From a marine group bacterium Sva0996 bin134 (GTDB taxonomy: Bacteria; Actinomycetota; Acidimicrobiia; Acidimicrobiales; Bin134): a stretch of DNA of 64,000 nucleotides. The notes beneath the pieces were generated by a model. It ran no database searches. It was not told where the DNA came from and saw only the letters and a program-made list of their open reading frames with translations. The DNA lies in the NCBI GenBank assembly GCA_002239105.1, contig MPNQ01000001.1:205318-269317 (forward strand), given 5' to 3'. The position numbers were made by a program, and so were the translations under genes. Each line of letters opens with the position of its first letter. The first letter of the stretch is position 1. Shown piece after piece: positions 10,501-18,122 of this stretch.

Positions 10501-10881
10501 CAACAGATTGATGCCCGTCTGCATGCTGTCACCATCATTCAAATCAGCAAGGGGGAGCATGGTGAGCCGCTCGACATCATCAAGCGGCTCGATGCCCTTG
10601 GGGACGAGTTTGCGAAGGTTCTGTCGGGCGATCGCCGCGTTCGAGCAGACATAAACGATGTCGTGCCGCTCATCTCCGGTGCGACGAAGGTGGTCGATGA
10701 CTTGGGCAATCACGCCCTTGGCAACGTGGGTTTTGCCAAGACCGACTTCGTCGGCCACTAGGAACCGAATTGCGGGATCCCGGTCAGCGAACATCCGCTT
10801 GAATGCCCACTGGGCGGTTTGCCGCTGGAAGTCCTTCAGGTCGGTCAAGACTGCCTGGACATCGATGTTCTGCCCAGTCAT
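7579..10881 (-). CDS. Large SF2/SNF2-like helicase of the DUF6361-PLD module
   Basis: A 1100-residue superfamily 2 helicase. Q-motif-like FQRQTAQWAFKRMF stands at 19-32, Walker A VADEVGLGKTH at 42-52, Walker B VLDEFQRFKD at 271-280 (DEFQ rather than DEAD/DEAH), motif III LLLSATPYRM at 312-321. The second RecA domain is far downstream, with STSVGQEGLDF and QREGRVHRYKGH (from 961) as motifs V and VI. The roughly 600 residues between the lobes hold no domain I recognise. It begins in an ATGA overlap with the phospholipase-D gene, which indicates translational coupling and a shared complex or pathway. It lacks any DUF1998-like Cys-rich region, so it is not the DISARM helicase. A role in anti-phage defence is inference from neighbours. 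Confidence 0.8.
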   Translation of the reverse strand: MTGQNIDVQAVLTDLKDFQRQTAQWAFKRMFADRDPAIRFLVADEVGLGKTHVAKGVIAQVIDHLRRTGDERHDIVYVCSNAAIARQNLRKLVPKGIEPLDDVERLTMLPLADLNDGDSMQTGINLLAITPGTSLKFGRSTGRFNERCLAYTFLRALWGASAMTAPARRIFWEGITAGGPDGRLRWEERQYRSTIKGSLGDFGEVLTDVDKSRRHDGRPTLRELFDELVDGLAWKRTFPDDLQEHRKELIGEVRRIMAIVGIAALQPDLVVLDEFQRFKDLLKPDPANFATELAHRLFDHKDPETGRPTRTLLLSATPYRMYTTADEVEGDHYADFLDTCSFLFQDPAKIDRLRNRFSALRSALTSAESLGNAEVICGDIGAELRGVMARTERLAATPNRDGMLKEPDTQVPVKPDDLRAYLRFGDLAETVDHHEPTEYWKSGPYLVNFMERYKLKEAVMQASADGRFADSGELDPGPGLLRWDNVEAYKRIDPQNGRLRWLLDDLERHRAFELLWIPPSMRYYETGSVYEAPETASFTKRLIFSGWAVVPKVVSSLVSFEAERRAFAGRSHGYTADYRRRGGQRLAFRTSERSTGEARPGESSGARRAAAMTSFLLIWPSPSLAELGDPRPQAQVERRQLSDVLANVASQVEGALEPLRRFAPTDGVVDQRWYWAAPLLLDKEHYPSATHRLLARGRADHWEGDLPGDGLRAHLEEAKSMVMHGPEVLGRPPDDLIEVLAELAIGGPAQCASRMISSVAGLPISHDQTLLNAARVGAAFRSFFNAPEVTAIISGNLDESDTADSRSRYWRDVVRHSIDGNLQAVLDEHAHVLRDWLGYLSLGDDDQCVAAAADIALAVAEALELRTSSYRVDIPSRKENGHDVELEEHRMRTRFAVAFGNQALDGGGEARVESVSKAFNSPFWPFVLTSTSVGQEGLDFHLWCHAVVHWNLPSNPVDLEQREGRVHRYKGHAVRRNIAVSLGQDLVANKLATGVDPWSELFALAVSKSPAADGEMVPYWVFHQGPAKIERHVPVMPFSRDAAALPQLRKTLAAYRLAFGQPRQEELVEFLGADRSDADLLMLASRLRIDLSPPNSGAIA

Positions 10882-12683
10882 CGCGCCACGGCTCCTTCGA
10901 TCGCTACGTCATAGATCATCGTCCACAGTTCGGCGAAGCCCGGCGGGAGGGCATCATCGGCGGCCAGGTCCGTGACGAGCGGGTGGAGCCCGGCGAGCTT
11001 CGCAGGGTCTCGTCGCATCGTTTTCAGCAACTTCTCCAACACTGGGAGGTTCAGAGGACCGTTCCCGCCGTCGGCAGTGTCTTCGCCTGCGCCATTGACC
11101 GCGTCGAGAAGGTCCATTTGGCCCGAGTCCTCGTTGAGCAACGCCAAGAGGTAACGAAGAAAGCGCTCTGCATTCCCGACCAGGGCTCGCAAGAGGAACC
11201 GCTCGCGGTGCTCGGGCACACCGACTAGCGGGACCGGGACGACGAAGAAGGTAAGTGTGCCGTCCTCGTGAGCAAGCTCGAAGGCGAGGAAACCGCTGAT
11301 GGTCTCGAGGCTGGTTTCAAAACGCGCCTCCAAAGGCTCACCCGTGGCCACTCGTCGCCGATTTCCGGCGGATGCGAGCGGCCAGCAGTGGATCTCCGTG
11401 CTGTCGAGGAAGGGCAGCGGTTTGCGCGACTGGTAGGTGACGGCCCATCCGGTGCCGCTCTCCTCGACGATCCCCTCGATGGGAAGTCGAGCGATGGCGC
11501 AGCGTGCGCTATCGAGCGACGCCGCTTCGGGCGGATCTGTAGGAGGGTCAGGTCTGTAGGTATTGAACAAGTCCCGGAGGCTCGGCTCGTCCATCGTGCC
11601 GTTGCAGAGCTTGTCGATTCCCAGCACCGCTGCGGGTCCGGTCAGTTCAACGAGGATCTCGACATTGCTGTTGAACGCGGCACCGGTCGCGTTCGCGGAC
11701 CCCACAAAGAGGCGGGCTCGGCCCCTATCCTCGAAGGCGAAGACCTTGGCATGCAGTCCAACTAGGGGACGGCCGGGGTCGTGGGGCGATGATCGTTCTG
11801 CCTCAGTTGCGAGATCGACTGCGCTCCCGTCGTCGAAGGTGTACACCTTGGCCACCTTGTCGAGAGCGCCAGGCCCGAGGTGGTCGAGGGACTCCGCCCT
11901 GCTGACGAGTTCGTCTATTGGTGCCGGGCGCACTCTCTGGAAGAAGTCGTCGCTCACGAAGGGTGAGATGATCAGCGACCGTTCGGCGCTAGCAGGCAGT
12001 GGCGAGGGCTTTCTGGAGAGGCCCAGCACATGGGTCTCCAGATGATCCACACCCACTGGCAAAGCAAATTTCGCTGTCTGAAGCGCAGCTGACAGCGAGT
12101 GGACACGCTGTCGGTGATCTACCGAGACGTCGCTGACCGCAGCGTCGAGGAGACCTTCAAACAGGTCCCCTACAGGTTCCAACAGTGCGCCGGTCGAATC
12201 CCTTGCCTCGTCCAGGCGGACAACAGTGTCCCAACTTGTATCGAACGTGAGATTCCGGCTGGCGATAAGTACCCGGAGCCGCTGCTCCCGTGGTTGGCTG
12301 TCTATTGGCTTGTCAACAGCCTCGTAGCGAAGCACCCACACCTTGGGGTGAACGACGCCGCCGCGTGGAGCAACAACGGGCACAACCGCCCGCTCAAGGA
12401 AGGCGAACACCCGGCGGGAGGGTGGTAGGGCGATTTCACCCACTTGGCTGAACACGGTGATCTTGCCGGCGTGGGAACGCAGAGCATGTAGCAGCTCGAT
12501 GGGCTCGTGTTGGCTCCCGTCGGAGGCGAGGTTGTCGTGTCCCGCGAGCGCAAACGCAGCAGGCGCCGCTAAGAGCGCTCGAAGGTCGAGCGTGAACGTG
12601 ACAGCCATGGCCGATTCCAAGCCGAAGGCGACCGGAGGTCTCATGGCGTCGATGAGGGTGAGCCGGTTTGTGGGTTGCAGCAT
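10878..12683 (-). CDS. Phospholipase-D-like (HKD) nuclease-family protein
   Basis: A 601-residue protein with two PLD half-sites: VVHPKVWVLRYE (H112, K114) followed by IASRNLTFD (142-148), and GLHAKVFAFED (H311, K313) followed by FVGSANATG (327-334). Both have H-x-K plus the downstream N, so the two-fold PLD active site appears complete. Such proteins in defence clusters are usually nucleases. I chose ATG 12683 (MLQPTNR) because GGGAG lies 7 bases upstream and the codon overlaps the DUF6361 stop as TGATG; the longer ORF to 12740 ignores this. The C-terminal about 250 residues, after a second beta-rich region, are unassigned. It ends in ATGA with the helicase. Confidence 0.82.
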   Translation of the reverse strand: MLQPTNRLTLIDAMRPPVAFGLESAMAVTFTLDLRALLAAPAAFALAGHDNLASDGSQHEPIELLHALRSHAGKITVFSQVGEIALPPSRRVFAFLERAVVPVVAPRGGVVHPKVWVLRYEAVDKPIDSQPREQRLRVLIASRNLTFDTSWDTVVRLDEARDSTGALLEPVGDLFEGLLDAAVSDVSVDHRQRVHSLSAALQTAKFALPVGVDHLETHVLGLSRKPSPLPASAERSLIISPFVSDDFFQRVRPAPIDELVSRAESLDHLGPGALDKVAKVYTFDDGSAVDLATEAERSSPHDPGRPLVGLHAKVFAFEDRGRARLFVGSANATGAAFNSNVEILVELTGPAAVLGIDKLCNGTMDEPSLRDLFNTYRPDPPTDPPEAASLDSARCAIARLPIEGIVEESGTGWAVTYQSRKPLPFLDSTEIHCWPLASAGNRRRVATGEPLEARFETSLETISGFLAFELAHEDGTLTFFVVPVPLVGVPEHRERFLLRALVGNAERFLRYLLALLNEDSGQMDLLDAVNGAGEDTADGGNGPLNLPVLEKLLKTMRRDPAKLAGLHPLVTDLAADDALPPGFAELWTMIYDVAIEGAVAR

Positions 12684-13909
12684 CAGACTCCCGGCCTCGC
12701 CGCAGCAATATCTGCAAGATAGCTCTTGGTGATGGGCCACCGGTAGTTGAGTTGACCGCCGACCGGTGCCTGATTCCAGTTCTCCAGGGAGGCTCGGTGG
12801 GCCAGTCGGGCTCGCTTCGACTTGAGTCGGATCTCTCGGTCACGGATGTGTCCGTGGATCACTTTGTCCTTTGCGAACACCGCAGGGTTGTCCACTGCTC
12901 GCGCCACCATGAGTGTGATGAATTCCTGAGTGCCACCGCTGACGCCATGTCCGGCTAAGAAGCTCCAGAACTCGGGGAGGTCATTGACCCAGGAGCGAAG
13001 CTCCTCATACCGCTCGGCTATCAGATGGACCCAGTCGTTGAGATGGGCGAGTTCGCGCCCTTCGAGTTCGCCGGTGTCCCAGCCGAACTCCTCTCTCGCC
13101 TTGCGCGCGAGAAGGATGTTGTAGACGTGCTGTGGGCCGACGGTCAGCTCGGAAAAGCAGCGGGCGTGGCGCAGAACCTCAACGAGTTGGTCGGGTAGCC
13201 CATCAGTTGGCAGATCCCACGGGTAGTCGACATTGGTCGAACCGTCCGCCATTCCGCACAAGACGGCCAACAGCGTGCCTTTGTGACGCCACTGGATGTG
13301 ATCAACCAAGACCTGGGCCTCGTCAGGACGAAGGTCGAAGGTGCCGTCGCTTTCTAGGAAGCCCTCGGGTGGTGGAGGGATGCCTGCCCACATCGACACC
13401 CTTCGATCCGTCGCATTTGCGTCGTCATCGCGTTCAGGCCGGAGTCGACCAAGGGCGGCTGCCCGCTTTCCGTATTCGGCGAGGCTGAGGTCGAGCCGTC
13501 TCAGACCCCAGGTACCCAAACCGCCCCAGTAGGCCGCGCTTGGCATGCGTTTGAGATCTCGGCCCGCGGTGTAGCCGATCACGCCTTGGTTCGGCCCCAA
13601 ATGACGGAGGCAGTCGATGAGCCGTGCCTCGTCTTCACGGAGCCTGCTGGCAAATTCGTTCGGAGGGACCTGCTGAGCCTCAAGGCGGGCAAAGATCCAT
13701 GGCAAAAAGATGAAGTAGCGAAGCCTGGTTTGGATCGTTGAAGTGCCTGGGCTCAGCATCTCCGAAAAGGCATCGCGCACAACACCCAATCCCAGTACGT
13801 CGAGTGTCCCGGGCTCTTCGAGCGAACGGAGCAGCGTGCCCACTTGTTCGCTTGCGGTTGCATCCAGATCGAGCCAGCCAAGTGACGACGCTGGCACGTA
13901 AGTACTCAT
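12683..13909 (-). CDS. DUF6361-family protein, first gene of the PLD-helicase module
   Basis: About 408 residues starting MSTYVPASSLGWLDLD. The SSLGWLDLD opening and the later GLGVVRDAFSEML and PGTSTIQTRLRYFIFLPWI segments match my memory of DUF6361 proteins, whose biochemical role is not established. No nuclease or nucleotide-binding motif is visible. It is read first, and its TGA overlaps the ATG of the PLD gene, so it is probably made in stoichiometric amounts with it. I preferred ATG 13909 over the ORF start at 13990 because the conserved domain begins within ten residues. It may be a specificity or sensor subunit, but that is a guess. Confidence 0.78.
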   Translation of the reverse strand: MSTYVPASSLGWLDLDATASEQVGTLLRSLEEPGTLDVLGLGVVRDAFSEMLSPGTSTIQTRLRYFIFLPWIFARLEAQQVPPNEFASRLREDEARLIDCLRHLGPNQGVIGYTAGRDLKRMPSAAYWGGLGTWGLRRLDLSLAEYGKRAAALGRLRPERDDDANATDRRVSMWAGIPPPPEGFLESDGTFDLRPDEAQVLVDHIQWRHKGTLLAVLCGMADGSTNVDYPWDLPTDGLPDQLVEVLRHARCFSELTVGPQHVYNILLARKAREEFGWDTGELEGRELAHLNDWVHLIAERYEELRSWVNDLPEFWSFLAGHGVSGGTQEFITLMVARAVDNPAVFAKDKVIHGHIRDREIRLKSKRARLAHRASLENWNQAPVGGQLNYRWPITKSYLADIAAARPGV

Positions 13910-14265
13910 CAACTTGATGCCCCTACCGCTCGGTGTCTTCTCCCTTGGCCCATCCGGGGGAGTTTGCCCCCCAAAATCAGACAGCTCCATTCAGTCCTAC
14001 ACCGACGACATGCTCGAACGGATCGTGAAAGGCTCTCGGGCGGCATGGCATGAATGCGGTGGGAGGCCATTGTTTGGTCACCGCCGACCGCAAGATCACC
14101 CAATGGGCCGAGCCCACTCGTCTTCTTGGTGTCATCGGCCCCTTGCCCTAGTGGGATCACCCTGGCTGCCTCATCAACCATAGGTGGAATGTAAGCCATG
14201 TTGCTTGAGTTCAAATGAGTACCAATCAAATCTAAGATACATTCGCCTATACAAATTGATTCTGG
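13910..14265. other. Intergenic region between the DUF6361 module and the first DUF222-HNH gene
   Basis: About 356 bases without a convincing gene. The left two thirds are GC-rich and the last about 80 bases (from 14180) are clearly AT-rich, as in promoter DNA. Short reading frames exist on both strands but have no start signal or recognisable motif. There is no tRNA-like cloverleaf or tandem repeat. It must hold the promoter of the minus-strand module; I could not identify it confidently. Confidence 0.5.
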
Positions 14266-14303
14266 TAGATGCTGTCACCGACGCCGGTATACTTGCATGC
14301 ATG
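14266..14303 (+). promoter_or_regulatory. Conserved leaderless-type promoter of DUF222-HNH gene 1
   Basis: TAGAT at 14266-14270, TGTCAC at 14273-14278, a CCG and a -10-like TATACTT at 14288-14294, then six bases and ATG at 14301. A -10 box ending about 7 bases before ATG implies transcription starts at or next to the start codon (leaderless). The same words in the same spacing stand before the other DUF222-HNH gene at 60379-60416, which is why I regard this as functional. Confidence 0.6.
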
Positions 14304-15572
14304 AAGTTTATGGCCCTTGAACAGGGAGAACGGGCTGCTGGCGAGCTGTCTGCCCCCACTTGGCCGGAGGCGGTTGATGTAAACGTTTTGTCATTGTTGG
14401 AGCTGCGAGCGCGGTTGGGATTGATAAAGCGAGCTGAGGCCCGCCTGGCTGCGATGAAGACAACCACGCTGGCTGCGTACACCAATCGCTGGGGCGAGGG
14501 ATTGGCCCGTAGGGTGGCCTTGGAAGAGCTTCAGGCCTCCAAGCAGCAAGCTCGCCGGGAGGTCGAGGCTGCCTCTCAGCTCTCTCGGGTTCCCGAAACC
14601 CTCGACGCGCTAGGCGCAGGAGAAATTCCTGAGGGCCATGCCAAGCAGATCGCCAAAGCTGCCTCCCGGGGTCCGGTCGACGAAACCGTGCTGGTGGAGG
14701 CGGCCCGTCGCGAAGACTTTGGCACCTTTTCCCGGACTCTGCGAGACCACCAGCACCAACAATCCGACGACGGCGGAAAATCACTGTTCGAAAAGCAGCG
14801 GGAGCGACGGTCGATCAACTTCTTCAAGTCGCCCGACGACGGCATGTTCATCCTGAACGGCCGGTTCGACCCGCTGGCGGGTAACAAGATCGAGGCCGCA
14901 TTGGCCGCCGAAGAGCGTCGACTGCGCAAAGACGACAAAGCAGGCGAACAAGCCGCATTCGACCAGCGGCTCGCCGATGCGTTGGAGAATTTGGTTTGTG
15001 CCGATTCCCGCGACAGCAGACCCCAGGGCACCACGCTGGTCTTGACCGCGGAGTGGGACATGGTCAACAACCAGATTGCTGATGTCCGTCTGCCCGACGG
15101 GGACCAGCTGCCTATGTCTGAGGCCCTGCTGCTGGCTTGCAACGCCGACATTCTGCCCTGCGTGTTCAACACCAAGAATCAGGAACTCTGGGTGGGACGC
15201 AAGCACCGGTTGGCCACCGAAGCCCAGCGGGCCGCGCTCATCATCCGGGACAAGCACTGCATCGGATGCGGGCGATCCGCCGTCTGGTGCGAGGCCCACC
15301 ACATCGATGAGTGGTCCAAGGGTGGCCGTACCGACATCGACAACCTGGTCTTGGTGTGTACGAGCTGCCACCACAACATCCATGACGGCGGCTGGGAAGT
15401 ACACCGGACAAGCGGCAGTGCCTACGAACTCAGACCGCCGCCCAGACCCTACGCCCACCTGCAACCGTGGCGATCCAGACCCGACACGCCCTCTCAAGAG
15501 CCCGACCCATTCCCCGAAACAGGAATCAGCACTGGACACCCTGCCAACCGCCAACCGGTACTTCTGAGCTGA
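14301..15572 (+). CDS. DUF222/13E12-type HNH endonuclease-domain protein (copy 1)
   Basis: About 423 residues. The N-terminal two thirds are the helical DUF222 region (13E12 repeat family of actinobacteria). The C-terminal HNH domain reads CIGCGRSAVWCEAHHIDEW, then GGRTDIDNLVLVCTSCHHNIHD, giving two CxxC zinc pairs, the catalytic HH and the terminal H. A Pro-rich tail follows. ATG 14301 is preferred to the ORF start at 14184 because a conserved promoter ends just before it and the AT-rich upstream segment is not coding-like. Cellular role is unknown; these genes are multi-copy in actinobacteria and some are mobile. It stands divergent from the DUF6361-PLD-helicase module. Confidence 0.82.
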   Translation: MKFMALEQGERAAGELSAPTWPEAVDVNVLSLLELRARLGLIKRAEARLAAMKTTTLAAYTNRWGEGLARRVALEELQASKQQARREVEAASQLSRVPETLDALGAGEIPEGHAKQIAKAASRGPVDETVLVEAARREDFGTFSRTLRDHQHQQSDDGGKSLFEKQRERRSINFFKSPDDGMFILNGRFDPLAGNKIEAALAAEERRLRKDDKAGEQAAFDQRLADALENLVCADSRDSRPQGTTLVLTAEWDMVNNQIADVRLPDGDQLPMSEALLLACNADILPCVFNTKNQELWVGRKHRLATEAQRAALIIRDKHCIGCGRSAVWCEAHHIDEWSKGGRTDIDNLVLVCTSCHHNIHDGGWEVHRTSGSAYELRPPPRPYAHLQPWRSRPDTPSQEPDPFPETGISTGHPANRQPVLLS

Positions 15573-15624
15573 ACACGGTGCTTACCGGGGCACGACCGCA
15601 GCTTCCAGCATGAACTCCAACTCC

Positions 15625-15664
15625 TACTCCTGAGCTTTGAGAAAATCGACCGTTTGTATGTATG
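15625..15664 (+). repeat. Upstream direct repeat, copy 1
   Basis: Begins TACTCCTGAGCTTTGAGAAA and continues ATCGACCGTTTGTATG. A second copy lies 68 bases downstream at 15693-15731 with few differences and a one-base deletion. It lies in the gap between the HNH gene and the PhyH-like gene. Confidence 0.7.
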
Positions 15665-15692
15665 GGCAGCAGTCGGCGCGACAGCCATTCCA

Positions 15693-15731
15693 TACTCCTG
15701 AGCTAAGAGAATCGACCGTTGGTATATTTCT
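15693..15731 (+). repeat. Upstream direct repeat, copy 2, overlapping the probable PhyH-like promoter
   Basis: Begins TACTCCTGAGCTAAGAGAAT and continues CGACCGTTGGTATATT. TATATT at about 15723 is a good -10 box placed 8 bases before the ATG at 15737, so the second copy probably contains the promoter itself and the repeated unit could be a tandem regulator-binding site or a duplicated promoter. Confidence 0.65.
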
Positions 15732-15736
15732 TGGCG

Positions 15737-16528
15737 ATGGGGTTGACGGAGTCTCAGCGGGCGAGCTGGGAAGAGAACGGGTTCTTTATTGAGCGGGGGT
15801 TCGCTGATCAGGAGACCACCGACGCCATGATCGAGCGGATTGTAGAGATCGCCCGGGCTAACGCCGCCGGGGAGTCGCGGCCTGATCTGTTCATCACTCC
15901 CGACAAGACGAACGAGAATCCGGCCACTCCAGAGGTGGGCGTTTCCAAGATCTTTCGGGTGATGCGGGCTGAGCCGGTGTTCCATGAATTCGCCACCAAT
16001 ACCGGGCTGTTGTCGATGATGGGCGATCTCATCGGTCCCGATGTGGACTGCTTTTTGTCGCAGTTCATCTTCAAGCACCCCGGCACCCTCGGCCAGCCTT
16101 GGCACCAAGACGACTACTACTTCCGCATGACACCTTTGCCCCAGGTGGGGGTGTGGCTGGCCTGCACGGCGGCCACCATGGACAACGGGCCGCTGTGGGT
16201 CGTCCCCGGCTCCAATGCCGAGCCGATCCACGACGCCGTGCCTGACACCCGGGAGGGCGCTGGGCTGGCTTACGTCGAGATAGTCGACGTCGCCACCGAC
16301 AACGAGCAGGTTGTCCTCATGGAACCGGGCGATCTGCTGGTGTTCCACTCCCACCTGCGCCACCGGTCTACTGACAACCTCACCGATGGGATGCGGGCGG
16401 CCATGGTGTACCACTACGCAGCAGCCAATTCAGAGGGCTACCTCGCCTTCAACCAGGACTGGACCGAGGTTCTGCGCGCCGGCCACCCGGTGCAGGCGCC
16501 CACCGAGCCGGTGCCCATCGAATACTGA
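15737..16528 (+). CDS. Phytanoyl-CoA dioxygenase (PhyH)-family protein
   Basis: A 263-residue Fe(II)/2-oxoglutarate-dependent oxygenase. The iron ligands are visible as HxD in GQPWHQDDYYFRMTP (about residue 128) and a distal histidine in VFHSHLRHRSTDN (about 208); the arginine for 2-oxoglutarate is probably in GMRAAMVYHY. Homology starts at MGLTESQ, so I use ATG 15737. Such enzymes hydroxylate small molecules including natural products; the substrate is not evident. No other gene is clearly co-transcribed; the next gene is convergent. Confidence 0.83.
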   Translation: MGLTESQRASWEENGFFIERGFADQETTDAMIERIVEIARANAAGESRPDLFITPDKTNENPATPEVGVSKIFRVMRAEPVFHEFATNTGLLSMMGDLIGPDVDCFLSQFIFKHPGTLGQPWHQDDYYFRMTPLPQVGVWLACTAATMDNGPLWVVPGSNAEPIHDAVPDTREGAGLAYVEIVDVATDNEQVVLMEPGDLLVFHSHLRHRSTDNLTDGMRAAMVYHYAAANSEGYLAFNQDWTEVLRAGHPVQAPTEPVPIEY

Positions 16529-16551
16529 CAAATACAGAGCGGAGGGCTCGA

Positions 16552-17544
16552 TCAAACCGCAGTTGTGCGGCGGGCTCGGGAGGCGAACGCGGCGGCCACC
16601 GCGTCGTAGGCCAGCTTGGGATTGCCCTCTCGGTCGAACAGCAGGGGGGCGCGATCGGGGCCGAAGTGCTGGTCGACCCACGAGTGGGCGTCGCTCACCC
16701 CCCAGAAGGTGACCTCTCTACACGCCTCTACCGACAGCGCGGCGTCGACCAGCTCGCCATAGAGTTGGGCCTGTACGTCTAAGCGGTCGGCATCGGTGGG
16801 ATGGGCCAAGATGTCCATCTCGGTTACGGCCACCTCCAGCCCCATGTCGGCGAAGGTAGATACTCCTCGATGGAGGCGAGCGGGGTCGGGAGGCCCGGGG
16901 GAGAAGTCGGGATAGAGCTGATGGCCTTGGATGCCGATCCCGTGGAGGGGCAGGCCCCGCTCAACTAGGTCGGCAACAGTCCGGGTGAACAGGTCGTGTT
17001 TGTCGGGGATCACGTCGGTGTGGGTCTCGTTGATCCACAGCTCGATGTCTGGGTCGACCTCGTGGGCAAGGGCCAGCACCTCGGCCAGGTAGTCCTCCCC
17101 GAGCAGGGTGCGCCATACGGATTCGGCATGACGGCCTTCCAACCAGTGCAGCGGCTCATTTACGACGTCGACCCGGGCCACAGAACCTCCCCAGTGGGAG
17201 AACAGTTCACGGACGTGGTCCCCAAGGTGGCGGCGAAGAGCCCCGGCATCTTCACACTTGGTGATGTAAGTCGGCGTGCCCCAGTGGGGCCACACCACGG
17301 TGTGGCCTCGCACCTGCATCTGGTGGGTTTCCGCAAATCGAATCAGCTCGTCGTTGGCCTCCCACTCCCAGCAGTCCGGCTCGGGATGAATCCACTTCCA
17401 CTTCATGGCCCGCTCGGCGGTGACCGAGTTGAACTCGGCGGCCAACAGCGACCGGTAATCCTCGTCGCCAGAAGCGAAAACAGTGTCGCTGACCGCGGCC
17501 CCGACCCGGATTCCACCAGCGGCCGCCAGATCCCTCAGGCTCAC
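16552..17544 (-). CDS. GH10 family endo-1,4-beta-xylanase-like glycoside hydrolase (cytoplasmic)
   Basis: About 330 residues. The GH10 acid/base is E130 in VARVDVVNEPLHW and the nucleophile E242 in VAVTEMDI, with the upstream RGHTVVWPHWGTP substrate strand also present. The start is GTG 17544 inside a GTGA overlap with the TetR gene; the longer ORF to 17601 is out of place. There is no signal peptide, unlike most xylanases, so it should act on imported oligosaccharides or glycosides inside the cell. Translational coupling to the transporter and regulator upstream supports this. Confidence 0.85.
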   Translation of the reverse strand: MSLRDLAAAGGIRVGAAVSDTVFASGDEDYRSLLAAEFNSVTAERAMKWKWIHPEPDCWEWEANDELIRFAETHQMQVRGHTVVWPHWGTPTYITKCEDAGALRRHLGDHVRELFSHWGGSVARVDVVNEPLHWLEGRHAESVWRTLLGEDYLAEVLALAHEVDPDIELWINETHTDVIPDKHDLFTRTVADLVERGLPLHGIGIQGHQLYPDFSPGPPDPARLHRGVSTFADMGLEVAVTEMDILAHPTDADRLDVQAQLYGELVDAALSVEACREVTFWGVSDAHSWVDQHFGPDRAPLLFDREGNPKLAYDAVAAAFASRARRTTAV

Positions 17545-18122
17545 GGCGACCGCCTCGCCGACTCGGTGACCCCGAACATCCGGGCCACAGTCTTGGACCA
17601 CAGCTCAGGGTTGGGGGCCGGGCGGCCGTGGGCTTCTTGCACGCCGACCCCGGCCGACAGGGCGTTGATCACGTAGAGCAGCACTTCGGGGGCGTCGAGG
17701 CGCCGCAGTGTGTCAAGGATCCAGGGGTTTCGGGCCGAGAAGATCTCGGCCACCCCGGCAGCCACGTCAGGATCGTGGCGAGCGGCCGCGGCCGCGTCGA
17801 TCTGCAAGAGCCGAAGGTGGCGGCTGTCTGGGTTGATGAACTGGAAGAAGACTTCGATCGGCCGCTCAACAGCGTCCTGGGCATCGAATCGAGAGTCGCG
17901 TTCGGCCAACTGCGTGCGGATCACCTCCACCAGAAGCTGGCCTTTCGACCGGAAGTGGCCGTAGATGGCCCCCTTGGTAACCCCGGCGGCTACCGCAATG
18001 TCTCGCAACGAGACCGCGGCGTAGCCCCGCTCCACGAACACCTCGGCGGCCATCTCCAACAGCCGAGCCCGGGTGGCCTCGGCTTTGGGGGTGAGCGGGG
18101 GATCGGCGAACACTGAGCTCAT
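17541..18122 (-). CDS. TetR/AcrR-family transcriptional regulator
   Basis: A 193-residue regulator with an N-terminal TetR helix-turn-helix at about residues 15-60 (RARLLEMAAEVFVERGYAA, then DIAVAAGVTKGAIYGHFRSK). The C-terminal ligand domain is not family-specific. It is placed between the transporter fusion (ATGA overlap) and the GH10 gene (GTGA overlap), so it is part of the operon and most simply represses that operon and perhaps the divergent GH3 gene in response to the imported ligand. Confidence 0.85.
   Translation of the reverse strand: MSSVFADPPLTPKAEATRARLLEMAAEVFVERGYAAVSLRDIAVAAGVTKGAIYGHFRSKGQLLVEVIRTQLAERDSRFDAQDAVERPIEVFFQFINPDSRHLRLLQIDAAAAARHDPDVAAGVAEIFSARNPWILDTLRRLDAPEVLLYVINALSAGVGVQEAHGRPAPNPELWSKTVARMFGVTESARRSP

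Noticed and set aside
7579..13909. Calling the PLD-helicase module DISARM, Mokosh or Dpd.
   Set aside because: No DUF1998 gene, no methylase next to it, no fused PLD-helicase protein and no 7-deazapurine genes are present; DUF6361 is not a recognised member of those systems as I know them.
13909..14229. Small minus-strand reading frame upstream of DUF6361.
   Set aside because: No ribosome site, no conserved motif, and it crosses AT-rich promoter-like DNA.
14184..14300. Upstream extension of the HNH gene.
   Set aside because: AT-rich non-coding character and the conserved promoter element place the start at 14301.
15625..15731. Short CRISPR array.
   Set aside because: Only two copies, with mismatches and no cas genes; the second overlaps a promoter.
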